64,000 bases of DNA from Porifericola rhodea (GCF_030506305.1 NZ_CP119421.1:1666354-1730353); one strand, 5' to 3'. Numbered from the stretch's first letter, positions 16,779-25,901 are shown. Numbers and translations: made by a program. The notes: generated by a model not told the origin, from the sequence alone.

Positions 16779-17924
16779 CTACTTCTCTTCAAGTCCATTT
16801 AGGGGAAAGCTTTTCCAGGCAATACCCTCGTACGGACTATTCTGACCAGCCTCGTAGAGTAGGCCAATTTTGCTACTTTCTACAATCGTCATATCAGAGT
16901 AGGCAGATGGCCCTGAGTGCACCCCTTGCAATACCTGCCAGGTTTTACCAGCATCATCACTATACTTAATACTCATATTCTCTCTGGCTTTTTCACTCGC
17001 AGGGTTTGCAAACAATATATAATTTTGCTTAGCTATTGAGTAAGTCTGCATAGACGCCTGGCAGATAGGCTCTTCTAATGCGGGAGCGTGCTGCATATCT
17101 GTCCAGCTTAGGCCAGAATCATAGCTATAGGCCAGTTGACGTGTACTTTGGCTACGATCGTAATTACGCATATTTAGCATAAGCATTCCCTCTTGCAGCT
17201 CTACAACTTCACATTCGTTAACCTGGTCTTTAGGTGTACGTCCACCCAACTTCCAGTTATAGCCGCGATCATCAGAGTAGATGATGTGAGAGTAGTATTT
17301 TTTAGTATTAGCTTCAATATGATCACAAGCTACCACTATTCTTCCGGCATGCTCACCCTTTTTGAGCTGTATGCCCGAGCCCGGCCCCGTGGCGTACCAG
17401 GTCCAGTTATCTTTTTTTACGTCTTTAGTTATTTCATGGGGCTTAGTCCAGTGTTTGCCTTCGTCGGAAGATCGTAAGACATATACCCTTCTGGTATCTT
17501 TACTACTTTGAGCAATAATGTCAGGCTCGTGGTCTTCTCCCCTATTCCAGCTTGCCAAAAGAATTATATCTCCGCTTTGAGTATCTACAATTGGTGCAGG
17601 GTTACCGCAGGTATTGCTTTCATCATTCCATACCAACTCCAATGGGCCCCAGTTTTTGCCACCGTCCTCTGATCTTTTAACGACCAGATCTATATCTCCG
17701 GCATCGCCACAAGAATTTTTTCTGGCTTCGGCAAACGCCAACACAGTTCCTTTATTTGTAGTTACCACAGCAGGAATACGGTAACAGGCGTAGCCTTCTT
17801 CGCCACTTTTATAAATATGCTGTAAGACCTGATCTTTGTTTGCTTGTACCTGCTGGGCCGGAAGGCAAGTACTAAACAGGCTAAGTCCGAGAGCAAACAA
17901 TAGGGAGTTAAAAGATATTGTCAT
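16779..17924 (-). CDS. Exo-alpha-sialidase (GH33-like)
   Basis: 381 residues. The N-terminal signal sequence MTISFNSLLFALGLSLFSTCLPA could be type I (cleavage at LPA) or a lipobox around Cys20. The catalytic beta-propeller starts with the YRIP motif (sialidase F/YRIP, arginine of the triad). Five Asp-box repeats follow: SEDGGKNW, SSDEGKHW, SDDRGYNW, SYDSGLSW and SDDAGKTW. The family releases terminal sialic acids. A late YEAG segment holds the likely Tyr-Glu nucleophile pair context. It stands alone, divergent from the haloacid dehalogenase; the sialate lyase, mannosamine genes and sugar importers that usually accompany a sialidase locus are not here. Confidence 0.9.
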   Translation of the reverse strand: MTISFNSLLFALGLSLFSTCLPAQQVQANKDQVLQHIYKSGEEGYACYRIPAVVTTNKGTVLAFAEARKNSCGDAGDIDLVVKRSEDGGKNWGPLELVWNDESNTCGNPAPIVDTQSGDIILLASWNRGEDHEPDIIAQSSKDTRRVYVLRSSDEGKHWTKPHEITKDVKKDNWTWYATGPGSGIQLKKGEHAGRIVVACDHIEANTKKYYSHIIYSDDRGYNWKLGGRTPKDQVNECEVVELQEGMLMLNMRNYDRSQSTRQLAYSYDSGLSWTDMQHAPALEEPICQASMQTYSIAKQNYILFANPASEKARENMSIKYSDDAGKTWQVLQGVHSGPSAYSDMTIVESSKIGLLYEAGQNSPYEGIAWKSFPLNGLEEK

Positions 17925-18041
17925 GTTGCTAGTTTGTGTAGTAATTAGGTTGACTTCTTATGAAAGAAAGTAAATCTGAGGTCAAAAACCATTGAATTTT
18001 TACTTAAACTAGGGTACATAAGCCATTATCACTTTAACCTT

Positions 18042-18725
18042 ATGCCTACTATGAGATCAAGACCCTCTGTATTGTTTTTTGATGTAAACGAAACTCTGCT
18101 GGATTTGCAGCCTGTCAAAGATTCCGTAGCACAAGCACTGGAAGGGCAAAGAGAGTTGGTGCCTCTATGGTTTACTACTATGTTACAGTATGCTTTAGTA
18201 GGTACCGTGAGCGACCAGTTCAGAGATTTTGGTTCTATTGGGGTAGCATCTATGCAGCTCGTAGCACATAAAAATAAGATGGAGCTCAGCGAGGCAGACG
18301 CTCGAGAGGCGCTTAAACCTATGACTTCTTTAAATGCCTATCCTGAGGTTGCAGAAGCCCTGCACCAGCTACAAAAGAGTGGCTTTACTTTAGTAGCACT
18401 TACCAATTCTTCTCGCTACGCTATGGAGAGTCAGCTTACCTACGCAAAGCTTAGCCCTTATTTTGACCAATGCCTGAGTGTGGAAGATATTGGCTTTTAT
18501 AAGCCTCACCAACATGTGTACCGTTGGGCTGCTTACCAGTTGGATACACAGGTCAATGACTGTATGATGGTAGCCGCACATGGATGGGATGTAGCCGGTG
18601 CCCACTGGGCCGGTATGCAGACTGCGTTTATAGAGAGAGAAGGGCAAACTAAATATCCACTGGCTCCTGATACTGATCTTAGCGCACGAGATATGGCAGA
18701 GCTAAGCAGGCAGTTAAATAATTGA
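18042..18725 (+). CDS. HAD-family haloacid dehalogenase type II
   Basis: A 227-residue HAD hydrolase. Motif I is DVNETLLDL, with the nucleophile Asp and the DxN-E-T variant seen in L-2-haloacid dehalogenases. Motif II is LTNSSR, motif III lies in FYKPHQHVYRW, and motif IV is in VAAHGWDVAGA. A CBS-like cap with FRDFGSIG lies in between. The HGWD element is typical of type II dehalogenases, which convert (S)-2-haloacids to (R)-2-hydroxyacids. Substrate not certain; the family contains phosphatases. A second ATG at 18051 could serve as the start. Divergent from the sialidase. Confidence 0.85.
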   Translation: MPTMRSRPSVLFFDVNETLLDLQPVKDSVAQALEGQRELVPLWFTTMLQYALVGTVSDQFRDFGSIGVASMQLVAHKNKMELSEADAREALKPMTSLNAYPEVAEALHQLQKSGFTLVALTNSSRYAMESQLTYAKLSPYFDQCLSVEDIGFYKPHQHVYRWAAYQLDTQVNDCMMVAAHGWDVAGAHWAGMQTAFIEREGQTKYPLAPDTDLSARDMAELSRQLNN

Positions 18726-19093
18726 TATTGAAAGCTGATTTTTAGTATAAAATTGTTAACAAAAGTATACATTGATACGAGTCAAAAGCAAAAAAGCTGA
18801 GCATCATCCTTTATCAGCTCATGTTATTTGTTATATTTGTTTTTGATGGCTTTATGAAAACCCTACATATTTTCATTTTTAATAGCCTTGATCTTAGCAC
18901 TAATTGCAGTATGCAACATCTTTTTTAACAATAACTTTAGTATAAATATAAAGCAACCTAAATTTTATAGTATCCCATCTGAGCCTTCCCACCTACATAA
19001 TATTCTATGTAAAAATATTTTTGTGGAAGATCTGATATGCGTACCGGATATTCATAAAATTTTTAGCTTTGACTATTCTTATCAATATAACAT
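18726..19093. other. 368-nt non-coding stretch upstream of glnN
   Basis: AT-rich intergenic DNA holding no convincing gene. Two matches to the Bacteroidota -7 element TAnnTTTG occur (18832-18839 and 19016-19023), but neither has a TTG at the right distance upstream. An imperfect inverted repeat, AGCTGA (18795-18800) with TCAGCT (18814-18819), is present. It is the likely regulatory region of the type III glutamine synthetase gene, but no specific nitrogen-control site was recognised. Confidence 0.5.
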
Positions 19094-21283
19094 ATGCAAT
19101 CGACCAATTTCCGCTTTAAGGCATTAGAAAAAACACTGGACAGAAAGCCTGTACCTGTGAAGTGTCCGTCCGACAAAATTTCTGAATACTTCGGACAAAA
19201 CGTATTTGACAAAGAAACAATGCGCCGCGTGCTATCTGCCGACATCTACAAGGCATTGATCATGGCAATAGATAAGGGTGCAAAAATTGAGTCGCATGTT
19301 GCTGATGCCGTTGCCTCAGCTATGAAATCCTGGGCTATCTCTAAAGGTGTTACCCATTACACCCACTGGTTTCAGCCCCTTACTGGTGCTACTGCCGAAA
19401 AGCACGATTCCTTCTTTGAGCCAGATGTGCAGGGCAGGCATATGGAAAAGTTCAAAGGTTCTGCTTTGGTACAGCAAGAGCCCGATGCCTCTTCTTTCCC
19501 TAGTGGAGGTTTAAGAAATACTTTTGAGGCGCGCGGCTATACTGCCTGGGATCCAACTTCTCCGGCATTTATTATGGAGAATGGTAGCGGAAAAACGCTC
19601 TGTATCCCTACTATTTTTGTCTCTTACACAGGCGAAGCTCTGGACTACAAAACACCCCTGCTTAAAGCTATGGCTTTTGTAGACCAAGCCGCTACCGACG
19701 TATGTAAGTCTTATTTTGATGAGGGGGTAACGCAGGTAAAAGCCTCTTTGGGTATTGAACAGGAGTATTTTCTCGTAGACCGTGCCCTATACCGTGCACG
19801 CCCCGACCTGGTACTTTCAGGACGCACCGTGTTTGGCCATTCCTCTGCAAAAGGTCAGCAGTTGGAAGACCACTACTTTGGCTCTATTCCTACCCGCGTG
19901 CACAACTTTATGGTGGACCTGGAAGTTGAGTCTCATAAACTGGGAATACCTATTCGTACACGTCATAATGAGGTAGCGCCTCGCCAGTTTGAGTGCGCTC
20001 CAATGTTTGAAGAAATTAACCTGGCCGTAGACCACAACCAGCTGCTGATGGACCTTATGGAGAAGGTAGCAGAAAGGCACGACCTAAAGGTATTGCTGCA
20101 CGAGAAGCCCTTTGCCGGTATTAACGGTAGTGGTAAGCATAACAACTGGTCGTTAGTTACCAGCACAGGTAAAAATCTGCTTTCGCCTAGCTTTAAGCCA
20201 GAAGACAAACTTCAGTTCCTGACTTTCTTTATCAATACGATTAAAGCTGTACATGAGCATAATGGTTTGTTAAGAGCCTCTATCGCATCCGCTGGTAATG
20301 ACCACCGCCTTGGCGCTAATGAAGCTCCTCCTGCAATTGTTTCTGTTTTTATTGGGTCTCAGCTCACTAAGGTGCTGGACGATATGGAAAATAACGCATC
20401 GGTAGAGCATAATGGAGATGATAATATGTTTATGCAATTAGGCATAGACAAGATTCCACCTATTTTGCTAGACAACACTGACCGTAACCGTACCTCTCCT
20501 TTTGCCTTTACTGGTAATAAATTTGAATTTAGAGCAGTAGGTTCATCAGCAAATAGTGCCTCTTCGGTAACTGTGCTTAACACCATTATGGCAGATCAGC
20601 TGAACAAGTTCAAAAAAGAAGTGGACGCACTAATTGCCAACGGAGACAAAAAAGAGGTGGCTATCGTAAATGTGCTCCGCCGCTATATTAAAGAGTCTAA
20701 AGACATTCGCTTTGAAGGCAATGGCTATAGCGAAGAATGGGAGAAAGAAGCTGCAAGAAGAGGGCTATCTAACATTACTAACACTGCCGAAGCTTTAGAT
20801 GAATACCTAACAGATAAGTCTAAGAACCTATTTGTAAGCAATAACATATACACTGAGGCAGAGCTGGAAGCTCGCCTGGAGATTATGTGGGAGCATTACA
20901 TCATGAAGGTGCAGATAGAGTCTCGTGTAATGGGTGACCTGGCACTTAACCATATTATCCCGGCTACTTTGCGCTACCAGAATGAGCTGATTTCTGCCCT
21001 TAGCGATATGAAGAGCTTAGGCCTGGACTACGAAAATACGGTTGGCTTCCAGACTGTTAATGAAATTACGCACCACCTTAATATTGTAAAGGCGAAGGTA
21101 CATGAGATGATTGAAGCCAGAAAAGCAGCCAATAAAGTAGAGGATAACCGAGAGCGTGCTATTATGTACAAAGACATAAAAGAAGGCTTCTTTGACGAAA
21201 TCCGCTACCATGTAGATAAGCTGGAATTTTTGGTTGACGATGCCGTATGGCCACTAGCCAAATACAGAGAGTTACTTTTCTAA
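19094..21283 (+). CDS. glnN: Type III glutamine synthetase
   Basis: 729 residues, the length of GlnN-type (GSIII) enzymes and much longer than GSI (about 470). Recognisable GSIII features are the N-terminal block HYTHWFQPLTG...KHDSFFEP and the ATP/ammonia region NGSGKHNNWS (the GSI NGSGMHVH counterpart). RLGANEAPPAI and a C-terminal extension with RYIKESKDIRFEGNGYS also fit. It makes glutamine from glutamate, ammonia and ATP in the cytoplasm as a dodecamer. It stands alone with a strong terminator; no GlnB, Amt or GltB gene lies beside it. The start ATG at 19094 is followed directly by the conserved FRFKALE segment. Confidence 0.95.
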   Translation: MQSTNFRFKALEKTLDRKPVPVKCPSDKISEYFGQNVFDKETMRRVLSADIYKALIMAIDKGAKIESHVADAVASAMKSWAISKGVTHYTHWFQPLTGATAEKHDSFFEPDVQGRHMEKFKGSALVQQEPDASSFPSGGLRNTFEARGYTAWDPTSPAFIMENGSGKTLCIPTIFVSYTGEALDYKTPLLKAMAFVDQAATDVCKSYFDEGVTQVKASLGIEQEYFLVDRALYRARPDLVLSGRTVFGHSSAKGQQLEDHYFGSIPTRVHNFMVDLEVESHKLGIPIRTRHNEVAPRQFECAPMFEEINLAVDHNQLLMDLMEKVAERHDLKVLLHEKPFAGINGSGKHNNWSLVTSTGKNLLSPSFKPEDKLQFLTFFINTIKAVHEHNGLLRASIASAGNDHRLGANEAPPAIVSVFIGSQLTKVLDDMENNASVEHNGDDNMFMQLGIDKIPPILLDNTDRNRTSPFAFTGNKFEFRAVGSSANSASSVTVLNTIMADQLNKFKKEVDALIANGDKKEVAIVNVLRRYIKESKDIRFEGNGYSEEWEKEAARRGLSNITNTAEALDEYLTDKSKNLFVSNNIYTEAELEARLEIMWEHYIMKVQIESRVMGDLALNHIIPATLRYQNELISALSDMKSLGLDYENTVGFQTVNEITHHLNIVKAKVHEMIEARKAANKVEDNRERAIMYKDIKEGFFDEIRYHVDKLEFLVDDAVWPLAKYRELLF

Positions 21284-21310
21284 TTTAATAGATACAGTTT
21301 CAATTAAGTT

Positions 21311-21342
21311 AAGCCTACTTTTACCGGTAGGCTTTTCTTTTT
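21311..21342 (+). terminator. Terminator after glnN
   Basis: AAGCCTAC (21311-21318) pairs with GTAGGCTT (21327-21334) around an 8-nt loop, followed by a T-rich tail (TTCTTTTT). It lies 27 nt after the glnN stop. Confidence 0.85.
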
Positions 21343-21402
21343 AGAAAATTTCCCTGCTTCTTTATCATCTAATATTGAGGCTTTACGTTATAGTTGGGTA
21401 AT

Positions 21403-21792
21403 ATGGACTGTGCTACATCACACTCATCAAAGCTGACTCCTCTGAGCCATCCTTTGGATGTGCAAAAGGGCTGGTTGTGCCGTATCGTAGCCATTCTGCT
21501 GCTCATTATTACGCTTCTTTTTTCTATCTGGGCAGTACCATCCCGACTTCAGCCTACGGCTAAAACTGCTACTGAAGATAGCCTGACCTATTATACTTCT
21601 TATACCAGCTACAGCGCTACGCTTAGTACTCAGCAGTTGCCGGTACTTCCAGCCGTTTACTTTTTTATTGGGGTAAACTATTTGCCAGAAGTAGGCATAT
21701 GGTCCATTACGCTGGATTTGAAAGAGCGGTTGTTTATACCCTCTTATCTTAGGAACCCATTCTACATCTACACTTCTATCCACGCGCCCTAG
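21403..21792 (+). CDS. Hypothetical single-span membrane protein
   Basis: 129 residues from ATG at 21403 (TTG at 21394 adds three). Residues 26-45 form one hydrophobic helix (IVAILLLIITLLFSIWAVP) after a polar N-terminal 25 residues. The rest is Thr/Ser/Tyr-rich, with a second moderately hydrophobic stretch (LPVLPAVYFFIGVNYLP). No family recognised. It sits between the glnN terminator and a short 40-codon gene. An opposite-strand frame of similar length covers the same DNA (21427-21783), but it has no hydrophobic or family pattern and looks like a shadow. Real coding status uncertain. Confidence 0.4.
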   Translation: MDCATSHSSKLTPLSHPLDVQKGWLCRIVAILLLIITLLFSIWAVPSRLQPTAKTATEDSLTYYTSYTSYSATLSTQQLPVLPAVYFFIGVNYLPEVGIWSITLDLKERLFIPSYLRNPFYIYTSIHAP

Positions 21793-21846
21793 CCCTTATC
21801 CATTGTAATTTTTACTAAGCTGACTTATGCACCTCATCGGTCAATC

Positions 21847-21866
21847 AGGCAAACTATGCCTTTTTA
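21847..21866 (+). terminator. Weak terminator-like hairpin
   Basis: A 5-bp stem, AGGCA (21847-21851) with TGCCT (21857-21861), is followed by a T run. It would end transcription of the 129-residue gene before the 40-residue gene. Short stem, so tentative. Confidence 0.3.
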
Positions 21867-21892
21867 TTAAACACTATAAACAATAGACAACA

Positions 21893-22015
21893 ATGGATCA
21901 ATTTAAAAAACATAAAGTAGAGGAAAAGGAGTATGAGGATCAGGTAAACTGGCCCGTAGTCATACCCATACTGGTAGTTATAGCTGCCATGATTCTCTAT
22001 GCCTTTTTATTTTAA
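21893..22015 (+). CDS. 40-residue predicted membrane microprotein
   Basis: ATG at 21893 to TAA at 22013-22015. A highly charged N-terminal half (MDQFKKHKVEEKEYEDQ) is followed by one transmembrane helix (VVIPILVVIAAMILYAFLF) that runs to the C-terminus. The amphipathic-charged head plus single tail helix is the classic layout of membrane microproteins that decorate larger complexes. A strong hairpin with a T-rich tail starts seven nt after the stop, which supports it as its own transcription unit. No family recognised, and no evidence for a partner. Confidence 0.55.
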   Translation: MDQFKKHKVEEKEYEDQVNWPVVIPILVVIAAMILYAFLF

Positions 22016-22021
22016 TTAATT

Positions 22022-22054
22022 GTCCATCCCGTCTCTACTTATGGGATGGACTTT
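22022..22054 (+). terminator. Terminator after the 40-residue gene
   Basis: GTCCATCCC (22022-22030) pairs perfectly over 9 bp with GGGATGGAC (22043-22051), followed by TTT and a T/C-rich stretch. It also sits just before the SelW-like gene. Confidence 0.65.
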
Positions 22055-22101
22055 CCACTTCGCCTCCTTTATCCTTACCTTCGCGTATAAAGCTGAAACT
22101 C

Positions 22102-22386
22102 ATGTCACAATTAAGCCCCAGAGTTGAAATAAAATATTGTACTCAGTGCCGCTGGATGTTGCGGGCGGCCTGGATGGCACAAGAACTGTTAACTACCTTT
22201 GATGGAGAACTGGCCGAAGTGGCTTTACAGCCCGGGACAGGCGGTATATTTGAAGTACGGCTGGATGATGAGCTTATTTACTCTCGCAAAAATGAGGGGC
22301 GTTTTCCTGAATCTAAAGAGCTGAAACAGTTAGTAAGAGACAGAATTAATCCTGAGCGCTCTCTGGGCCATAGCGATAGAAAATAA
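22102..22386 (+). CDS. SelT/SelW/SelH-family Rdx protein
   Basis: 94 residues with the redox motif KYCTQCRWMLRAAWMAQEL at residues 12-30: a CxxC in place of the CxxU of selenoproteins, followed by the conserved W and the amphipathic helix. The later segment VALQPGTGGIFEVRLDDELIYSRKNEGRFPE matches the thioredoxin-like SelW/Rdx fold (GTGGxFEV ... S(R)K...GRFPE). Proteins of this family are small thiol-redox partners; their bacterial clients are unknown. It lies 46 nt upstream of the BASS transporter gene on the same strand, so the two may be co-transcribed. Confidence 0.88.
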   Translation: MSQLSPRVEIKYCTQCRWMLRAAWMAQELLTTFDGELAEVALQPGTGGIFEVRLDDELIYSRKNEGRFPESKELKQLVRDRINPERSLGHSDRK

Positions 22387-22432
22387 ATTCCCTCCCCGTT
22401 TGCTTATGCAGTTCTTAGTCTAAACTCCTGTC

Positions 22433-23323
22433 ATGAACCAGTTCGCGAAAAAGCACTTTAACCTTATTCTTTTTTTATCTACTGTACTAGGCTTTATACT
22501 TCCGCAGCCAGGAGAAATCTCTGGTCCGCTAATACTCGCTATACTCTGCTTTATTATTTTTGCTTCTTCGTTTAAAGTGGATTTCTCGCCTGCTTTTTTT
22601 CGCTCTCAGTCTATTACAATAGTAGGTTTTTATGTTTTAAGGTTTTTGTTGCTTCCCTTACTATTGTTTGCCTTGGTGTTTCCTTTTTCTTCATTTTATG
22701 CCAGCGCAGTATCTCTGCTCTGCCTTTTGCCCTGTGGTGTTACCTCTCCGGCCTTTAGCAATGTGTTTGGAGGCAATGTTACACTCGCTCTGGCTTTGCT
22801 GATTCTCAGTAGTTCTTTAACTCCATTCTTATTGCCTTTTCTAAGCAGCTTCCTTATGTCTGATGAACTGGAAGTAGATCGGTTTCAGCTTTTCCAAACT
22901 TTATTTATCACAGTTATTTTTCCTTATCTGGTACACCTTCCTTTAAAAAGACATCAGGGTATTAGCCGGTGGATGCAACACCACGACTCTTTTATTTCCA
23001 TATTCGGTATTGCCGGTATTTTTACGCTTGCCATTGCTGAGTACCGTTATGTATTGTTAAGCGATACTGCATTAGTACTGCCTTACTTTTTGGTGAGTCT
23101 GCTGGCGTTTTTGTTCTTATATGTATTTGGCTATAGTATCTGGTTTAGGGCTTCCAGAGCAGACAAAGTAGCACTATTATTTAGCTCTGGTGCTAACAAC
23201 GTAGCCTTGGGCATTGTCGTTAGCTTTTTGTACTTCCCTATGCAGATGGGGGTGTTTTTTGTGGTATCTGAAATCGTATGGGTGCTTGTGCTAATTCCAG
23301 TCAGAAGGTTGATGAAAACATAG
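22433..23323 (+). CDS. BASS-family (bile acid:Na+ symporter-like) transporter
   Basis: 296 residues, almost wholly hydrophobic, with about nine to ten membrane helices. The two family core motifs are visible. One is LLPCGVTSPAFSNVFGGNVTLALALLILSSSLTPFLLP (first repeat, Asn/Ser/Thr Na+-site region). The other is SSGANNVALGIVVSFLYFP (second-repeat crossover helix). It belongs with SBF/BASS-type transporters, which move organic anions with sodium across the inner membrane. Substrate unknown; bacterial members carry pantoate, keto acids or bile acids. Transcribed together with or just after the SelW-like gene. Confidence 0.82.
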   Translation: MNQFAKKHFNLILFLSTVLGFILPQPGEISGPLILAILCFIIFASSFKVDFSPAFFRSQSITIVGFYVLRFLLLPLLLFALVFPFSSFYASAVSLLCLLPCGVTSPAFSNVFGGNVTLALALLILSSSLTPFLLPFLSSFLMSDELEVDRFQLFQTLFITVIFPYLVHLPLKRHQGISRWMQHHDSFISIFGIAGIFTLAIAEYRYVLLSDTALVLPYFLVSLLAFLFLYVFGYSIWFRASRADKVALLFSSGANNVALGIVVSFLYFPMQMGVFFVVSEIVWVLVLIPVRRLMKT

Positions 23324-23351
23324 GCATAAGACTGTTTACGCAGCATTAGGC

Positions 23352-25268
23352 TTACGAAAAGCAGACCGTAAAGGTGGAGCCTTTACCTGCTGCACTCTTA
23401 ACAGATATTTCTCCTCCATTATTTTCAACAATACGCTTTATCATGTAAAGCCCTACCCCTGTACCACTTACGTGGGTATGTAGTCGGGTAAACATCTGAA
23501 AAAGTTTTTTCTGCTGCCGTTGGTCCAGTCCCAGTCCATTATCGCTCACCGACAGATAGACTTGACCTTCCTCTTCCCAGCTCTGTATTTTTATATCAGG
23601 GCTTCTATCTGGATGCGCATATTTTATGGCATTAGAAATCAGGTTATAAAGTATGCTTCTAAGGTGTTTGGCAGGATAATGTATCTCTTTTACCTTAAAA
23701 TCTGTCGTAATGTTGGCTTTTGTCTTTCGGATATTGTTTTCAAGATCTTGGTACACCTCATCGTACAAATCCTGAAATAGTAAGTCTTCCTGATTTTCTT
23801 TTTCCTTTTGGAGCTTGGCAATTTCTGAAAGATCGTTAATCGTATTTTCCAGCCTGTCCATAGATACTTTCATCATTTTGATGATCTGCTGCTCCGACTG
23901 TCCTGTCTTTTCATCAATTCTTTCTTCCAGCATGGTGAGTAAGCTTGCCAGGTTCAGGATAGGCGTGCGCAGATCATGAGAGGCAGTATACACGAAATTG
24001 TCCAGGTCAATATTTACTTTGGTTAACTCCTTATTTCTCTCCTGCATTTGCTTTTGCATCCATATTAGCTCTTCCAGGTAGGTTTTTTCATCATGAATAT
24101 CGGTAGCAGTGCCATACCACATGACAATCTTACCTTCTGCATCTTTCAAAGGCAGCGCGTGAGACAGTACCCAGCGATAGGTACCATCTTTAGTAGCGAT
24201 CCGATGCTCTATTTTGTAAGTATCTCCTGTTTCTACAGAATGCTGCCAGGCTTTCAGAGTAGGCTCTACATCGTCAGGGTGCGGCACCATTTTCCAAAGC
24301 CCTTTTGCCCCCTCCTTCTGCGGTATACCAGTGTACTCCGACCACTTTTTATTATAAAAAACGACTTCTCCATTAGGCAATGCTTTCCAGACGATATGAG
24401 GAATCATATCAATTAAAAACTCAAACTCGCTAATATTTTTCTTATTCTCCTGCTCCAGTAGCTTTCTCTTATGAATATTAGTGGCGGTACCCATCCATTT
24501 GACGATATTACCACTACTATCATGCATAGGCAGGCTTCGGCAAAGGTGCCACATGTATTCTCCCTGATGGTTTCTGAGCCTGTACTCTGCTTCATATGGC
24601 TTACCGCTTTTCATGCTGGCATTCCATTTTTTAAGTACCGTGGCTAGATCATCCGGATGAACAATATTAGTCCAGCCATAGTCCATAAGCTCTTCGTAGA
24701 TATGCCCGGTATATTCCAGAAAACGATGGTTTACATAGCAGCTATTGCCATTAGGAGTAGCCCCCCAGATTTTTTGCGGAATCAGCTCTGCCAGTTGCAC
24801 AAACTCTTCTATATCTTTTACTTTCTGCTGGGCTCTAATTTTGTCTGTCTGATTACGCACTACCTGTACCGCTCCTACTACTTTTCCCTCCTGATTTTTG
24901 ATCGGATTAAAGGTATATTCATAGTATACCAGATGATGCTCAGGGTGATTGTACATACGAGTGACGGTAAATGTCTCTCCCTTCAGAGCATTACCCCATA
25001 GCGCTAAAGCATCGTCTTGGTACTCAGGATGATGCTGTACTACCTCCTGCACCTGCATACCCGTTTTTAGGTTAGTGCCAAAAAGCTCATATATTTCTTT
25101 CTTATAAGCTTCGTTAAAAATTGTAAACTCAAACTTCCAATTAATAGCACCAATTAAGTCAGAGGTGCTATCTATAATACTTCTTAAGCTATCGTGAGAG
25201 GACTGTAGCTGTTGGTATTCCTGAGGTGTGATGCTATTCTTTTTTTGCTGAACGTTCATCTGTATCAT
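23352..25268 (-). CDS. Multi-PAS sensor histidine kinase
   Basis: A 638-residue soluble kinase without membrane segments. Three PAS domains occupy about residues 25-140, 155-270 and 282-395; the second and third have the PAS/PAC signatures YTGH...HPDD and YTG...HPDD...WYGTATDIH. A short coiled coil leads to HisKA with the phospho-acceptor His431 in TASHDLRTPILN. The HATPase domain follows, with NLISNAIKYAHPD (N box), DNGLGLDQ (G1) and GTGVGLYMIK (G2). It would sense a soluble or cytoplasmic signal and phosphorylate a partner. No response regulator gene is adjacent, so it is an orphan kinase. Either the ATG at 25268 or another at 25259 could serve as start. Confidence 0.9.
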   Translation of the reverse strand: MIQMNVQQKKNSITPQEYQQLQSSHDSLRSIIDSTSDLIGAINWKFEFTIFNEAYKKEIYELFGTNLKTGMQVQEVVQHHPEYQDDALALWGNALKGETFTVTRMYNHPEHHLVYYEYTFNPIKNQEGKVVGAVQVVRNQTDKIRAQQKVKDIEEFVQLAELIPQKIWGATPNGNSCYVNHRFLEYTGHIYEELMDYGWTNIVHPDDLATVLKKWNASMKSGKPYEAEYRLRNHQGEYMWHLCRSLPMHDSSGNIVKWMGTATNIHKRKLLEQENKKNISEFEFLIDMIPHIVWKALPNGEVVFYNKKWSEYTGIPQKEGAKGLWKMVPHPDDVEPTLKAWQHSVETGDTYKIEHRIATKDGTYRWVLSHALPLKDAEGKIVMWYGTATDIHDEKTYLEELIWMQKQMQERNKELTKVNIDLDNFVYTASHDLRTPILNLASLLTMLEERIDEKTGQSEQQIIKMMKVSMDRLENTINDLSEIAKLQKEKENQEDLLFQDLYDEVYQDLENNIRKTKANITTDFKVKEIHYPAKHLRSILYNLISNAIKYAHPDRSPDIKIQSWEEEGQVYLSVSDNGLGLDQRQQKKLFQMFTRLHTHVSGTGVGLYMIKRIVENNGGEISVKSAAGKGSTFTVCFS

Positions 25269-25733
25269 TTCAATATGATATCTGATTATGGGGCTCTAAA
25301 CCTTAAGCTGAAAGATGAATTTGTGGTAGTTTCAAGTCAAATCAGCCGTTTACTCGGGCATTCAGATCAACATTTTTTCTGCCTATGGAGTAACATAAGC
25401 ATTTTATTTGAAAAATTACAATCTGTCATTCGTAACAAGATGCTCCAAAAAGCTTGCCCTATCAACACCTTCTCTAAGAATTAGTATTAAATGACTTAGT
25501 AAGCTTACTTTCTGATTTATTTACTCTAGGTATCCGGACCCACCCTGCGCCTGCATAAATCACTAAAACTCATTATTATTCAACACATTAGCCTTCGCAT
25601 TTTGAGAAAAAGATGTTTTAGGATGGTACGGTGATTCAAACTGGACTTCTGTCTACTTAATACTATGTGAAATTTTGCCGAACACAATTTAGACAATAGC
25701 AGACTAAACTATAGATAAGAGAAGACATAAAAA
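25269..25733. other. Intergenic stretch upstream of the histidine kinase
   Basis: About 465 nt of AT-rich sequence between the kinase start and the tRNA-Val terminator. A frame of about 69 codons from 25275 can be read on the plus strand, but it overlaps the kinase promoter and has no recognisable motif. No promoter match of the TTG-N19-TAnnTTTG type was found for the kinase. I see no other feature in it. Confidence 0.5.
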
Positions 25734-25765
25734 AAAGCACTTACAGATGTTTCTGTAAGTGCTTT
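25734..25765 (-). terminator. Terminator of the tRNA-Val transcript
   Basis: A perfect 13-bp stem pairs AAAGCACTTACAG (25734-25746) with CTGTAAGTGCTTT (25753-25765) around a 6-nt loop. The plus-strand A run at 25729-25736 gives a U-tract to the minus-strand transcript. It lies 9 nt past the tRNA 3' end. Confidence 0.9.
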
Positions 25766-25774
25766 AAAATCAAG

Positions 25775-25849
25775 TGGGTCCTGTAGGATTCGAACCTACG
25801 ACCCCCTGCTTGTAAGGCAGGTGCTCTAAACCAACTGAGCTAAGAACCC
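25775..25849 (-). tRNA. tRNA-Val (anticodon UAC)
   Basis: 75 nt that fold as a complete cloverleaf: acceptor stem GGGTTCT with AGGACCC (one T-G pair), D-arm GCTC...GAGC, and anticodon stem CCTGC/GCAGG. The loop is CTTACAA (U at 34, A at 35, C at 36, hence UAC), and the T-arm is GTAGG-TTCGAAT-CCTAC. The discriminator base is A. The 3' CCA is not encoded. A promoter of the Bacteroidota type lies upstream and a strong terminator follows, so it is a single-gene unit rather than part of a tRNA cluster. Confidence 0.97.
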
Positions 25850-25901
25850 ATTATTTTGATTAATTGGGCTAACTTTTAAGCCCCTTTATCAAAATGTTCT
25901 G

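Noticed and set aside
18795-18819. Possible terminator or riboswitch upstream of glnN
   Set aside because: The stem is only 6 bp with a 13-nt loop and no U-tract; it does not match any riboswitch layout I know.
21427-21783. 118-codon minus-strand frame
   Set aside because: It mirrors the plus-strand frame with a membrane helix. It has no hydrophobic or conserved pattern and is flanked by a terminator oriented for the plus strand. Neither is certain, but this one is less likely.
25275-25484. 69-codon frame upstream of the histidine kinase
   Set aside because: No motif or signal, and it covers the probable kinase promoter.
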